64,000 nt of DNA from Salisapilia sapeloensis (lineage: Eukaryota; Oomycota; Peronosporomycetes; Peronosporales; Salisapiliaceae), in contig JAADVB010000027.1 of assembly GCA_023334545.1 (NCBI GenBank), positions 52,581-116,580 of the forward strand, read 5' to 3'. Position numbers and translations under genes: made by a program. Of the stretch, positions 21,638-32,440 are shown one piece after another. Positions within the stretch are counted from its first letter, which is position 1; the number at the start of each line of letters is the position of its first letter. The notes under the pieces are model-generated. The model was not told the origin of the DNA. It did not search any database and saw only the letters and a program-made list of their open reading frames with translations.

Positions 21638-23782
21638 CTACCCGATACGTTCCACCCAGTCGTCGTCGTCTTGACCCCATGCATCTCCACCGGAAGCATC
21701 CACCTCGGCGGCAAACAATGCCGACGCACGTTGCTCTGCACTCGACTCGTTCGTCCGGCCACTACCAGACGTTGGTGGTGATGCCTGCACTCCTTTCTTG
21801 AATGTCGGAACCATACCAAATTGCTACACACCGAAGAGTTAGAAACAGTCACACGTGAATCATACGACGCAACGTACACTAAAGAGGTCGTCTGGCTTGC
21901 GTTCCTGTCGCGACGCTTCCATCTGGTCGTTCGGGACGACTTCAAAAGACTCGGTGGAAGAGCTGCTTCCACCTTGCTCCTTCTTCGCATCGTCCGACGC
22001 TGTAGGACTAGTCACATGTGCCGCAAACGGATTTAAATGCGAGTACACGGAGCTCTGGGCCTGTTTATCCTGCTCCCACTCGTCCCACTGATCCTGCGCA
22101 TCTACCGGGTCCGCGTCGCTGTCCACCTCACCCCACTCGTCTCGGTCACTGTCGCTCGAGTCAGACGTACCAAAGTGCGAGTTGTCTGACAAGAGGCTGT
22201 ATTTGCCCTTCTTTTGCTTTGGCGCCGTCTTCTCCGTGCCTCTACGAATACTGCTATCTGTCGGACGGTTCCGGTAGTTCCGAATGGCACGCATGACTGC
22301 TGGACGAGTCAAGTGGAGACAGAAGACAACGCAGAAGAAGATGACAAACGCAGCAACGTATGTCGTAGCAGGACTGTCAGGGTTGGACGCGTCTCCTTTG
22401 AATAACGTATTCACATGTCCTTGGTCGGACCCGCGCAAAGCTTTCGGTGGTGCAGTCGTCTCTTCCGGCATAACGTTGTTCTCAACAGGTTTCCACTCGT
22501 CTACTAACTCTGCTGCAAAAGGATCTTCAGCCGGCTGGGACTCGTCTGCTTGATATGTGTCTGGATTCCAAGGATCGACTGGAAGTGGATCATTCCACTC
22601 ATTTTTTTGTGCGATTTCAGGTGCATCCGTGATGATATCTGGCGACGGCAGTGGGGTACTGGTATCTGCTGCTGGCTCCGTGCTGGCGACAGGTTCGTTG
22701 CCCATGATTTCATCCAGCACTTGCTGTGCTTTGTCTTCCACGGCATTCAGAGCATCATTTGGCTCGCCATCCACGCCTTGATCGTCAACAGGCTCTCTCT
22801 CCGGTGGAGTCGCGTCCTCTTGATCTTGCGCCTCCTTCTCAGAACTATACGAAGCAGCCGAAACCTCATCCGGCACTTGCCGTCCCGTAGCGTCCGTTGC
22901 ATTCAAGGCACCTTGTTGCTCATTACCGTTTTGGTCTGCTGTAGGTTGTTCCTCAGGTGACTTATCATTCTCGATTTGACCCACAGGATGTTGCGGTAGA
23001 TTCCCAGAAGAGTACGAGCCAGCTACAGACACCTGCGTCGGGATTTGACCATTTTCATCAGCATCTCCCACTTTTGGCGCAGCGTTTTCGTAAAGAGGAT
23101 TGTTCAGATTGTTGTCTAGTACGTTTGCGTCGTCTACTGGTACTAATGGATCCACGTTTGTGTCTCCTGCAAGCTCTGGCGCGAGGTGATTTACCTCGTT
23201 TTCCTTATCATTATCAACGACAGGGTAAGACGTATTGCTTTCGTCAGCAATCTTCGAGGAGTCAATTTCATCCTGCGTTTCTTGTGGAGAACTGGAGCTG
23301 GCGTCCGGCATGAGCTGCTCAAACTGTGAGGCTGCCGTCCACTCCGATCCTTCTCCCTGATACGCTTCAATAGGCTTTTCAATTGGAGTTGCAGTTAAGC
23401 TAGCCATCTGCTCTTCTTGAACATCGATCGCCCCTTGTGTAATGAGAGGATTCGTAGGCGCAATGTTGTCATCTTTGGCATTCGCATCGACGATGGCGCT
23501 GCTTTCGGCCTGATCGATAGCTTCTCCATGAGCTATATCGTCTTGCTGACCATTCAAAGGTGCATCCACGCCATCCAGCACTTGATTACCAGGAATACCT
23601 TGTTGGACGTCATTCAAATCCGTTTGCGTATTGTCGGTATCACCTTGTCGACCCTTCAGCGGTGTCTCGGTCGTATCCACCGCCTCATCCTCCATGTTTC
23701 CAGTGGAAGGTGCGGTCGTAAGCAGATCTGGCGTCCATTGGTCATCACTGAGAGGCCCTTTCCTCTCTAGTACGTCTCCCAT
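21638..23782 (-). CDS. Acidic single-pass membrane protein with Trp/Asp tail, family unknown
   Basis: Two exons (21878-23782 and 21638-21823) are joined through a 54-nt intron with a GTACGT donor, giving 696 residues. Residues 1 to about 450 are an Asp/Glu/Gln/Asn-rich, low-complexity region with loose repeats such as A-P-L-N-G-Q-Q-D. One hydrophobic span (YVAAFVIFFCVVFCLHL) follows, then a basic stretch and an acidic tail with Trp in acidic settings (DEWGEVDSD, DQWDEWEQD, and GQDDDDWVERIG at the end). No signal peptide is seen at the chosen ATG (23782), so topology is open. Without the intron the protein would lose its last 62 residues, including the terminal Trp/Asp element. I do not know the family; trafficking-adaptor binding by the tail is a guess. 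Confidence 0.72.
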
Positions 23783-23933
23783 TCTTAGTCGTGGAGAATG
23801 GTCCAGCTGGAGGTTCGTCGGGTGTCAGGAAAGAAAAAGAAAAGAAAAGAGTATGAAAGTTGTTTCTCAGTCGAGACAAGCACTGCTACGTCCGCCATGA
23901 TCGTTTGTATTATCTTCCTGTACCTGTATAGAA

Positions 23934-26164
23934 CTACGACGCACTCGACTGCTTCTTCACTCGGTCAAAGTACTCTTTCACGGTAATACCCTTCCGGCCA
24001 GCTTTCGCCTCGGAGCTCACCACCGGCTTTTGCGTCTTCTGCTTCTTGATCTCGTTCGCGGGACGAAGCGTCAGCCACGTGCCGTCGTCATCTCGAATGC
24101 GGACGCCAGTCGTAGCCACATCGCCCTTCTTGTCGCCCACCCACTCGACCTGCCCCTCTTCCTTCTTAACAGACGCCTCCCTGTCCTTCTGCCGCTGCAA
24201 GAGCTTCTCGACGTCCACCTCGAACGTCTGAGATAAAGCCTCTTCCTCATTGTCGATCACCTTTTGCTGCTTCTTCTTCTTCTTCCCATCTAGTATCAAA
24301 TCATCCGGCAGCGCTTCCACTTCATGCACCTTGTTTCTTGTGACGATCCGACCGTCGGCTAGCTTGATGAGCTTCCCGTCCGCCAAATTCCCTTCTAACT
24401 GGTCCCTCGACATGTACATCTTCTTGGCGCCCGACCGCAAGTACTGGAGTTTCTCAGCACTCGTCATGCTCGCCTCCTGGGCACTGTTCAACTCCGTGGC
24501 GCGCATATCCTGCTCGATATTCCGTTCTCGATTGCGAGCGTTGATGCGGTTGATACGCTCCGTCTCGTCACTCTTCTCCTTCTGCCGCTCTTCATTCTCG
24601 TCCAACAGCTTCTGCAGCTGAGACTCTAGTGCCAGAGCCTTTTCAAAGTTCTTCATGCCCTGTGCAGCCTTGATGTCTCTCTCCAGTCGGACGCGACGGA
24701 CGCCTAGAGGCACGTGCTTTTGTCCCTGAGCAGACTTGCGCTTTACCATCTCACTCACCTCACTCTCCGTGTACTTGTGCGTGTTCACCATCTTCTTCTT
24801 CTTCTTCACAAGGTCCTTGGCTTCCTTGTACGTCGGTAGAGGAATGCGCTCCTTGTTCAGAGTAGCTCTCCAGACGAGGAACTCTCGCTCTGTCAGCGCT
24901 TTACTCGAGATCTGACTTAGCTTCCATGTCCGTTTGCTTTTGCCAAAGGCACACACGATCCCGGTCGTCGTCTGCTCTCCTTTGAACGGATACGACGACA
25001 CTTTCTCCAGTCCCTTCACTTCACAAAACCGATAGACCATCGCACCGTCTTCCACAGCGATCGGGACTTTGACAAAGACGCCTTTCACGAGCTTCTCAAA
25101 GTAAGGCTCGTAAAAGTACTCTTCAAAGAACTTGCGACGACGAAGCAAGTAGTGGTTCGCGCGATTCCAGTTCACGGGCTTGTGGTTATCCGGATCATTG
25201 TCCTCGTCCTCACTCTCCTTTTCGCCTTCCTCCAAGAACAGCTCGCTGAACTTGCTGCCAGAACGACGCTTCTTTCCCGGAGAATCGGCCTCGTCATCCG
25301 CTTTGGCCGTCGAGCTGCGCTGGAGTTCACGACGCTTGCGGCGTTTCTCTACCAGTTCCCGACCCGCACCTTCATTGCCTTCGCTGTCACTGTCGCTGTT
25401 GCTGCCTAGTCGGTCCTGCAGCATCGAATGCGACTGACTAGTAGACGTCTTGGATTTGTTGCTCTTCAAGTCACGGAGCGCCTGCTTTCGCTTGTCGGCG
25501 CTAGAGGATCCACGACGGAGGTCTGGTTCCTCCTCCTCGCTCGACATGGGAGAACCTTCGGACGCTGCGAGACGCTTCTTGAGCGCACGCTGCTTGTCCC
25601 TCTTCTCCTTCTCCTCATACTTTTCTCTGTTGGCGGTGAAAAAATAAGCATATGCACTAATGTAGGAAGGGATATGGTAGATCAGACGTACAGCAGTCGT
25701 TGCTCCTTCTCAACTTCTGTGAGTCCCTCCAAATCCTTTTCAAACTCCACTTCGGCTTCGTCTTCATCGCTCTCTTCCTTCTTTTTTAGCCGTTTCTTCT
25801 TCTTTCCACCACCGTTTTCATTCTCTCCACTCTTTCCCTTCTTCTTCGCTATTGCTTTTTTTCCTTTGGTGTTCCCACCCTTCTTCGCTCGTGTCTTCTT
25901 CTTCCCACGACCACTGCCAGCGCTACTATGTCCTGATTCACTCCCAGACCCACTTCCAGAGTCCGATCCACTGCCAGATCCACTACCAGATCCACTTTCG
26001 CTACCTGACCCACTGCCGCTCTCGGAGCCGGACGGAGAGCCTGAGCCAGTGTCCGATCCAGAGCCAGAGGCCGACCCGGAGACCGAGCCGGAGACAGATC
26101 CCGTGTCGGACTTGTGTCCTTCCTCCTCGTCACTTTCATCCACCACTCTGTTCTTGCGCGCCAT
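23934..26164 (-). CDS. RTF1: RNA polymerase-associated protein RTF1 (Paf1 complex)
   Basis: Two exons (25692-26164 and 23934-25626; 65-nt intron with GTACGT donor) encode 721 residues. An unusual N-terminus is dominated by Ser-Gly-Ser-Glu repeats, then Lys-rich blocks. LTEVEKEQRLLEKYEE bridges the intron and matches the conserved pre-Plus3 region. The Plus3 domain lies at about 315-406 (HYLLRRRKFFEEYF through REFLVWRA) and binds phosphorylated Spt5; a coiled-coil C-terminal half follows. RTF1 couples elongating RNA polymerase II to H2B ubiquitination and H3 methylation. It diverges from the lysine decarboxylase gene over about 220 bp. Confidence 0.93.
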
Positions 26165-26384
26165 CTATAGTCGACTGGAGAGACAGGAGACTGCGTCCAG
26201 ATCGCCGTCTCGCGTTTTCGCTTGCTATTGTAGGCGTCTCAGAATCGGTTGCGCTAGTCCATCTCATCCTCGCCACGAAAATATCATCCACCAGCCAATG
26301 ATATTTAGAGAAAATGACATATTGCGCCTGTCACAGCCTGTAGTACCAACCTCATGCCTGTTCGTTTGCACAATTCGATCCGAC

Positions 26385-27825
26385 ATGCCTCGACCAGTAC
26401 CAGTGGATGCCCAGCGCTTGGAAGAGCTCGCGAAAGAGTTCGGGACGCCGTTCCAATTGTACGATGAGCAGGGTATTCGGGACAATGCCAAGCACTTGGT
26501 CAGTACGTTCAAGACGCAATTTCCTTCTTTCCAGCAGTTCTTTGCTGTGAAAGCGACGCCGAATCCAGCGATACTCAAGGTTCTCAAGCAGGAAGGCTGC
26601 GGCATGGACTGCTCTTCTTCATCGGAGCTACACATTGCCAAGGAAATCGGCATGGAGCCGGAGAAAGTCATGTTCACGTCCAACTTTACGTCGAAGGTAC
26701 GATGATAATCTCTTGATCGTACAGCTATGTCTATTCCTCACACGTTTTTGCTCTAGGACGACTTGGCCATGGCATTCGACCAAGGTGTCATCATGAACCT
26801 CGATGGTACTTCTATCATCCCACTTACTCTTTTACTAAAAGCTAATCTTCAAGATACGGAATAGACATCTCCTTGATTGACGACATTGTGGCGGTCCGTG
26901 GTCGCTGCCCCGACCTCATCTGCTTCCGTCTCAATCCTGTAAGTAGACTCATGCTAATTTACACCTACAATGTATCTCACACACATCTTAGGGTATTGGT
27001 CGTACGGACTCGGAGACGGCATCCAACGTCCTGGGCGGTCCCAGTGCCAAGTTCGGTATCCCGCTGGACGACATCATCGAGTGCTACCGCAAGGCTCAGG
27101 CCGCTGGATCCAAGCGCTTTGGTATTCACATGATGACCGGATCGTGCGTAATGAACCAAGAGTACTGGAAAGAGACCGTCACGGTGCTCTTTAGCGTCAT
27201 CGGCCAACTGAAGAAGGAGCTCGGCATCGAGTGTGAGTTCATGAACATCGGCGGTGGTCTCGGCATTCCCTACCATCCAGACCAGACACCAGTGGACGTG
27301 CCTGCCATCGCCAGTATGCTGCGCACTGTCTTTGACGAGGAGGCTCCCAAGCACGGCATCACGACCGTCCCTCGTCTCTGCATGGAGAACGGACGCTACG
27401 TGACTGGACCGTACGGATGGCTCGTGTCTCGCTGCCAAGTGATCAAGAACACGTACGCCAAGTACTACGGTCTCGATTCGTGCATGGCTCACCTCATGCG
27501 ACCGGGCATGTACGGCGCGTATCACCACATCACGATCCCTGCGAAGGAAGGTGGCGAGCGGGAAGTGTCCAACGTCGTAGGCACCTTGTGCGAGAACAAC
27601 GACTGGTTTGCGCACGACCGCGACCTTCCAAAAGCTCAAGTAGGCGACCTATTCGTCATGCATGACTCTGGCGCGCACTCGCATTCCATGGGTTTCCAGT
27701 ACAATGGCAAGTTGCGTGCTCCCGAGGTCCTATTACGCTCGAATGGATCCGCCGAGCTCATTCGCAAGCGCGAGACGTTGGCTGATCTGTACGGCAACTG
27801 TGTCCTTCCGGCGGATCTAGAGTAA
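26385..27825 (+). CDS. Diaminopimelate decarboxylase-type PLP enzyme
   Basis: Four exons (26385-26696, 26757-26805, 26865-26938, 26992-27825) encode 422 residues; introns are 60, 59 and 53 nt. Fold type III PLP decarboxylase marks are AVKATPNPAILKVLK (PLP lysine), FRLNPGIGR, EFMNIGGGLGIPY, ENGRYVTGPYG, GTLCENNDW (catalytic Cys) and HDSGAHSHSMGFQYNG near the end. These fit meso-diaminopimelate decarboxylase (last step of lysine synthesis) better than ornithine decarboxylase, but a related decarboxylase cannot be excluded. A longer in-frame N-terminus exists upstream but looks like 5' UTR. It converges with the sugar transporter (121 bp). Confidence 0.87.
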
Positions 27826-27946
27826 GTTTGATAAGCTGGAGAGCATGTAGACACATCATTCACTTCATTCGTTTCGAGTTCTTTATGCAGCTACTGACAT
27901 TCTACAGTCCAGTTGGTGGTATCGATACTAAGTGCATGCTACTTGA

Positions 27947-29503
27947 CTACTGTCTGCGTTTCTGCTCAAAGTCCGCTTGGATCTGTGCGTTCGTTCGACC
28001 GGATGTTTCGGGTACCATTCTCCATATAAACAGGATGAACCCAGCCATGATGACGACGAACGGAGCGTACTGCCAGTCGACTAGTACATCCGCCAGGTAT
28101 GGGTAGCAGACGCCGATGACGAGGTTGGACGTCCAGTGAGCTCCAATGCACAAGGACACAGCGTTCGCACGCACGGTGTCTGGGAAGACTTCTGCCACGA
28201 CCATCCAGACGAACGGACCGAGACTCATCTGGAACGCAAACACGTACGTCGCGGTGAACACGATTGACAAGACTGACACGTCTGCGACCAACGAGATTGT
28301 CATACCGATAGCGCTGAGGAGCATGGCTGCAGTGCCCCATACCAGCAGAGTCTTGGTGCCGAACTTGTTCGAGCACTTTCCTGCCACCGCTAACGGCATG
28401 ACGTTGAAGGTATCGATGAGGACCGTTCCGATCCGGTCATCACTGATGCCAGCAGATCCGAATAGGTCACTGGAGTAGTAGAACACCGAATTGATACCTG
28501 TCACCTGGCGGCCGATTACTAGTCCTAGCCCTGCGATGAGCTGCAACCTCAGCTCAGGTGAGAAGAGAGGTGGCGAATGGCCTTCCTGCAGCGGTTTAAG
28601 AATTTCTTCTCCCAAGTCACTGTACGAGCTGCTGAGGTTTCCATCCTCATCTCGTTTCGACTCGATCCAGTCCAACGCAGTCGATACGTGCTCTTTCCCG
28701 AAGAGCTTTGCCAGTTCTACTTCCGCTTCATCCCGTCTGTTCTTCAGGAGAAGCCAAGGAGGACTCTCAACAACGCAGAACGGTGCCAGAACAGCAAAGA
28801 GACCTCCTAGTAGGATCGGGACGCCGGCCATGATTCGCCACGCGTAGTATCCATTGTCCTCATCGATCGCAAAGAACAGACATGCAGTTAGAAGCACAGG
28901 GAGGACGGTGGAAATCTGGAAGCAGACACCCAGGACACTACGCATTTGAGGAGGAGAGATTTCGCCAATGTACCCACTGACAACCGCAGACGCGATGCCG
29001 GTAGCTAAGCCTGCAATCAATCGGCCGACGACGAGCTGCCAGATATTCGTCGCACTCACCTGCAAGATCGCTCCGACGGACATGATGGCTGCGTTTAGGT
29101 AGAAAGATTTTTTGGGGCCGTACTTGGAAGCAAATTTACCGATGCTCAGAGCACCGATCATGCCTCCAAGCAGCCACGCATTCACGACAAACGTCCATTG
29201 GGCCTTGGTGTGTCCGGGGAAAATGATGCATGTGCCCTCTTCGACGGGCTCGGCGTTACATTCCTCGGCCTTGTTAAAGAGAGAGTAATTAAATTGGGAG
29301 ATACACCATCCATACTGCACGCCGTGCAACACAGACACGAGGACACTAGAGTAGAGTCTCCATGTTGGCTTGAACTCGACCTCTTCATCCACCGATGGCT
29401 GTAGTAGATCATCGTGGTCCGGATGCTTGGGTGTCACCACAGTCGCGTACGGCACATCGCCGTGAGTAGACGCTGAGCCGCGTGGGTCTGGTGTCGGTGC
29501 CAT
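27947..29503 (-). CDS. MFS sugar transporter (GLUT type)
   Basis: A single exon encoding 518 residues with about twelve hydrophobic segments. Family motifs are KYGPKKS in the first cytosolic loop, SGYIGEISPPQMRS after TM4, RQVTGINSVFYYSSDLF in TM7, and PETSGRT after TM12. The gene therefore belongs to the sugar porter group of the major facilitator superfamily, likely a plasma-membrane hexose or inositol carrier. The cytosolic N-terminus is about 50 residues, and the first external loop has two Cys (about 82 and 91). Substrate cannot be told. Convergent with diaminopimelate decarboxylase; upstream lies a sparse interval. Confidence 0.92.
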   Translation of the reverse strand: MAPTPDPRGSASTHGDVPYATVVTPKHPDHDDLLQPSVDEEVEFKPTWRLYSSVLVSVLHGVQYGWCISQFNYSLFNKAEECNAEPVEEGTCIIFPGHTKAQWTFVVNAWLLGGMIGALSIGKFASKYGPKKSFYLNAAIMSVGAILQVSATNIWQLVVGRLIAGLATGIASAVVSGYIGEISPPQMRSVLGVCFQISTVLPVLLTACLFFAIDEDNGYYAWRIMAGVPILLGGLFAVLAPFCVVESPPWLLLKNRRDEAEVELAKLFGKEHVSTALDWIESKRDEDGNLSSSYSDLGEEILKPLQEGHSPPLFSPELRLQLIAGLGLVIGRQVTGINSVFYYSSDLFGSAGISDDRIGTVLIDTFNVMPLAVAGKCSNKFGTKTLLVWGTAAMLLSAIGMTISLVADVSVLSIVFTATYVFAFQMSLGPFVWMVVAEVFPDTVRANAVSLCIGAHWTSNLVIGVCYPYLADVLVDWQYAPFVVIMAGFILFIWRMVPETSGRTNAQIQADFEQKRRQ

Positions 29504-29937
29504 CCGTGTGTTTGTCTAGCAAATTTATGAATGACGTACGGAGGCTGCGATAGTACGTGTCGATCGTGCTACTGTCGCTTCAAGGTCGATGACCGTTAAG
29601 GCGAGTAATCAACCATTGCGGATTACCATTTCCAAGTACCGCTGATAGAAACGAGTCGTGGTACGGATAGATAGAGCGGTGCAGACATAAGCACGAAGTA
29701 AGGACTTAATCAGCACTTGATGAGCATAGTACCACTACAGAGGAGGCATTTGGACGGTGTCGAGATGGGATGGCGGGTAGTACGATGGATGGGAAAGAAT
29801 TAGTACATGGACACTCGCAGAAGATGACAACGAAGCAGACAAATGTTTAGACGAGGTGTAATGTAAAAGGGTTGTCTATTCACCCATAATGAAAAGACAT
29901 TTATATCCTTGTCACTTATGGACGATGGCGACGAATT
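29504..29937. other. Intergenic interval, no gene recognised
   Basis: About 430 nt upstream of the sugar transporter show no convincing open frame. The interval should contain the transporter promoter. Base composition is more AT-rich than in the coding regions. Confidence 0.45.
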
Positions 29938-30273
29938 TTAAGTGGAAGAACATCGATTCAAAAGAAAGTGATAGCCTGTTGCTGGATGTGGCAAATCTTT
30001 CTTCGGATCGACCTAGAGAAGTTGGAAATGATGGCAGTAGACTCTGATACGAACCCACTAGAGGTCGTACGTGATCTTGTTTGAAAGAGTAGGCTCCGAA
30101 GAGAAAGAATGCGCATACATGAAGTGTTAAAATAGTTTGAGCATTGACTCTGGCGATACGATGCGGCCAATGTTCAAATAGTATTTTGTCGTACAGAGGG
30201 TGGAAGATGATACTCATACAGTTGGACGTGACCGGCAGCACTAGATCGTCTTTTGACGCGACGGACTCGATGC
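29938..30273 (-). pseudogene. Gene remnant: two coding-like 3' exons without a 5' part
   Basis: Reading leftwards on the minus strand, an acceptor TTGTAG at 30274-30279 opens an exon (30119-30273) rich in conserved-looking residues (SKDDLVLPVTSNCMSIIF, DKILFEHWPHRIARVNAQ). It splices over a 106-nt intron (30013-30118, GTATGC...CTCTAG) in frame to 29938-30012, ending PHPATGYHFLLNRCSST. About 75 residues result. I could find no credible upstream exon or start in the next 500 nt: the nearest ATG would need a 23-nt intron. The likely reading is the surviving 3' end of a gene broken by a rearrangement; a gene with a very distant 5' exon is the alternative. Family not recognised. Confidence 0.42.
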
Positions 30274-30864
30274 CTACAAGACCACCACAAGATCACTTCA
30301 AGAAGGAAGCGAAGGGCATGGAAATTTAGCTCTTCTTCATAGCCAGAAACATTTGTTTTTTATTTTACTTAAAGAGTTATGACGTGTAACTACGCCCACT
30401 GCCGCTGCTTCGCGCGGCGTTAATTACAGAGATATCTTACGACTACCCTGTGGTAGAAGCCCAAACACATTTGTTACTCGATTCGACGAAGAGGTCAGGT
30501 GCAACTACTCACCATTTATTACGCTTATTTAATCTCCTTATACTTTCACAAGGTCAGTTCTAGCCGATTAAATACTCCTATGTCTATTTACATGGTCAGT
30601 TCAAATGCCAGAGCTTTTATCCGCACGAAGCAGCTACTCTGTACAACATATATGAAATGTACTCTCCTTTCAATTCTTGTAGCGCTTGACTTGGTCTAAA
30701 GTACGATAAAATAATAAACAGCCAAGTTCTCATTCTCCGGTGATTTCCACTGGAGAATACCATGTACCCTCTCAACTACCCCACGTATACTCTTGACAAG
30801 GCAACCATAGACAAGATGAAAACAAAACGAATATTCAGAACTATATTGGTTGCAGTCGAAAGCT
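30274..30864. other. Sparse, AT-rich intergenic interval
   Basis: Nearly 600 nt with no supported gene on either strand. It carries two copies of GGTCAGTTC about 40 bp apart (near 30552 and 30594) and AT-rich stretches. It separates the gene remnant from the 3' end of the Nab2/ZC3H14-type gene. Confidence 0.4.
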
Positions 30865-32440
30865 TTACTCGTTTTCATTGTCCGGTGGTGTGAGCGGGAG
30901 ACTTGCGTCCAAGTCCGCCTCCTTCTTCTTCTCCTGCTCACCGTTCGCGTCTGGCCTCACCCATGTCTTGTTTTGAAAACCTGGTCGAGGTCCCGCGTTC
31001 TGGACACTAACAGAGTTGTTCGTACTATTCTCGCTCGTCGACTGGCTCTTGACGGCATTCGGGTTCACCCAAGTCCGGTTCTGGAATGCCGGTCGAGGCG
31101 GCCGCATCATCATCGGGTTGCCTTGATACATCATCGGGTTACCACGCGGCGGGTACCCCATGTACGGCATCATGTTCGGGTTTCCATAAGGAGGAGGGTA
31201 GAACATCATCTGACCGTACGGCTATAAGACCATCAGCACAAGACCATGACAGCATACAAGAATAAGAAACGTACGTCTGTAGGATAGTTGGAAAAGTTCG
31301 GCGGCATCCCTTGGCTTCCATGCTGCCCTTGCTCGTTGCTTGCGTCCGGGGTCGAGTCGTTCTTGTCGATACGCTCTCCCTTCCGCCTCTTCGACCGTCG
31401 GTCCAGTTCCGCTTGGCTACTATTGATCGGCGGACCAAGCACATGCTTCTTCCCTCGACTGTCGGATGGTTCTTCCTGTGCCTTTCGCTTGTTTGCTCCT
31501 CGAGAAGAGGACAGTTCGTCGCCCATGACCTTGCGCTTCCCGTTGGATGATTCCTCCTTGGGTTTCTCCACAACGCCAAAGCGCTGCGAGCGTCTAGCAA
31601 GTGCCTCCTTCGAGTCATTTCGAGAGCTCGTGAGAGACCGCATGGTGCCTCGAGACGAACCAGAGGACAGAGACACGACCCGTTTCTTGGGTTCCGACGC
31701 CTTGGCAGAAGCTGACTCACTTGCTTTCTTCGGACTCGGCTCCGACTTTGCAGGTTCGGACTCGGTAGTCTTCGCTGGACTTGGTTCTAACTTCGATGCA
31801 GGTTTGGCTGCTTCGTCCGTGGACTGGTAGACTGGAAGTGTCTGTCGAAGCCACTTGACAAAGTCCTGAGCAGAGTCATCGCCGATGAAGTCAATCAATT
31901 CAGACGCGATCTGCTTCATCGGCTTCTTGTTGTTCACCATGACGATCACATAATCCTGTGGCGAGTCGAATCGGTCGATATATACAAGCACATACAATTA
32001 TTTTCTCTTCTTTTTTTCCTATCTACTTTTTTTTTGACATGCATATATGAAAGAGAGCTGCTACGGAAGAGAGTTGGACGATCGCACTCATGCCTTTTGC
32101 ATTCCATTTGGACATGGATAATGCACGCACCTCGCGTTTAACGCACGTTTCAAAGCAGCGAATACATGCACCATTGCACGAATGGCAGCAGAAACGCACG
32201 TGCAACAATCGCATCTCTCAAGCAGACCCCTTTCCATGGCCTCCATAGCTACAGGGAGAATGGAAACGATCGACCTGCCAGGCCAGGCTAGAAAATAGCA
32301 AAGAAAGCACAACGTACCGCCATGACAGAGTCCACTTCAACACCGAGCATCTCGGACAGTTTGTCCTGCGTCTTCTTGGTCAGATCGGCCTTTTGCTCCT
32401 CCGATAGCGTTCGGTCAAAAGCCCACTCGGCGTCGCTCAT
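30865..32440 (-). CDS. Nab2/ZC3H14-type N-terminal PWI-like domain protein
   Basis: Three exons (32318-32440, 31275-31955, 30865-31221) encode 386 residues. Introns are 362 and 53 nt, both with GTACGT donors. Residues 1 to about 85 form the PWI-like helical fold of Nab2/ZC3H14: EEQKADLTKKTQDKLSEML, then across the splice site DYVIVMVNNKKPMKQIASEL and DFVKWLRQTL. ZC3H14 has nearly the same DYI-M-V-M-V-x-N-K-K block. A Ser/Lys-rich middle includes EALARRSQRFG; the C-terminus is Pro/Met/Gly-rich with two copies of a motif, FQNRTWVNP and FQNKTWVRP. The CCCH fingers that bind poly(A) in Nab2 are absent. Nuclear mRNA processing or export is inferred. The first intron is about six times longer than its neighbours. 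Confidence 0.78.

Noticed and set aside
25428-26384. Long upstream in-frame extension of the lysine decarboxylase gene
   Set aside because: It overlaps the RTF1 coding exons in antisense and has low-complexity composition; the enzyme family begins near MPRPVPVDAQ at 26385.
27822-28106. Alternative 3' exon for the decarboxylase using GTAAGT over its stop codon
   Set aside because: A GTAAGT overlaps the stop and an acceptor exists near 27907, but the added frame is antisense to the transporter and the enzyme already has a complete family C-terminus.
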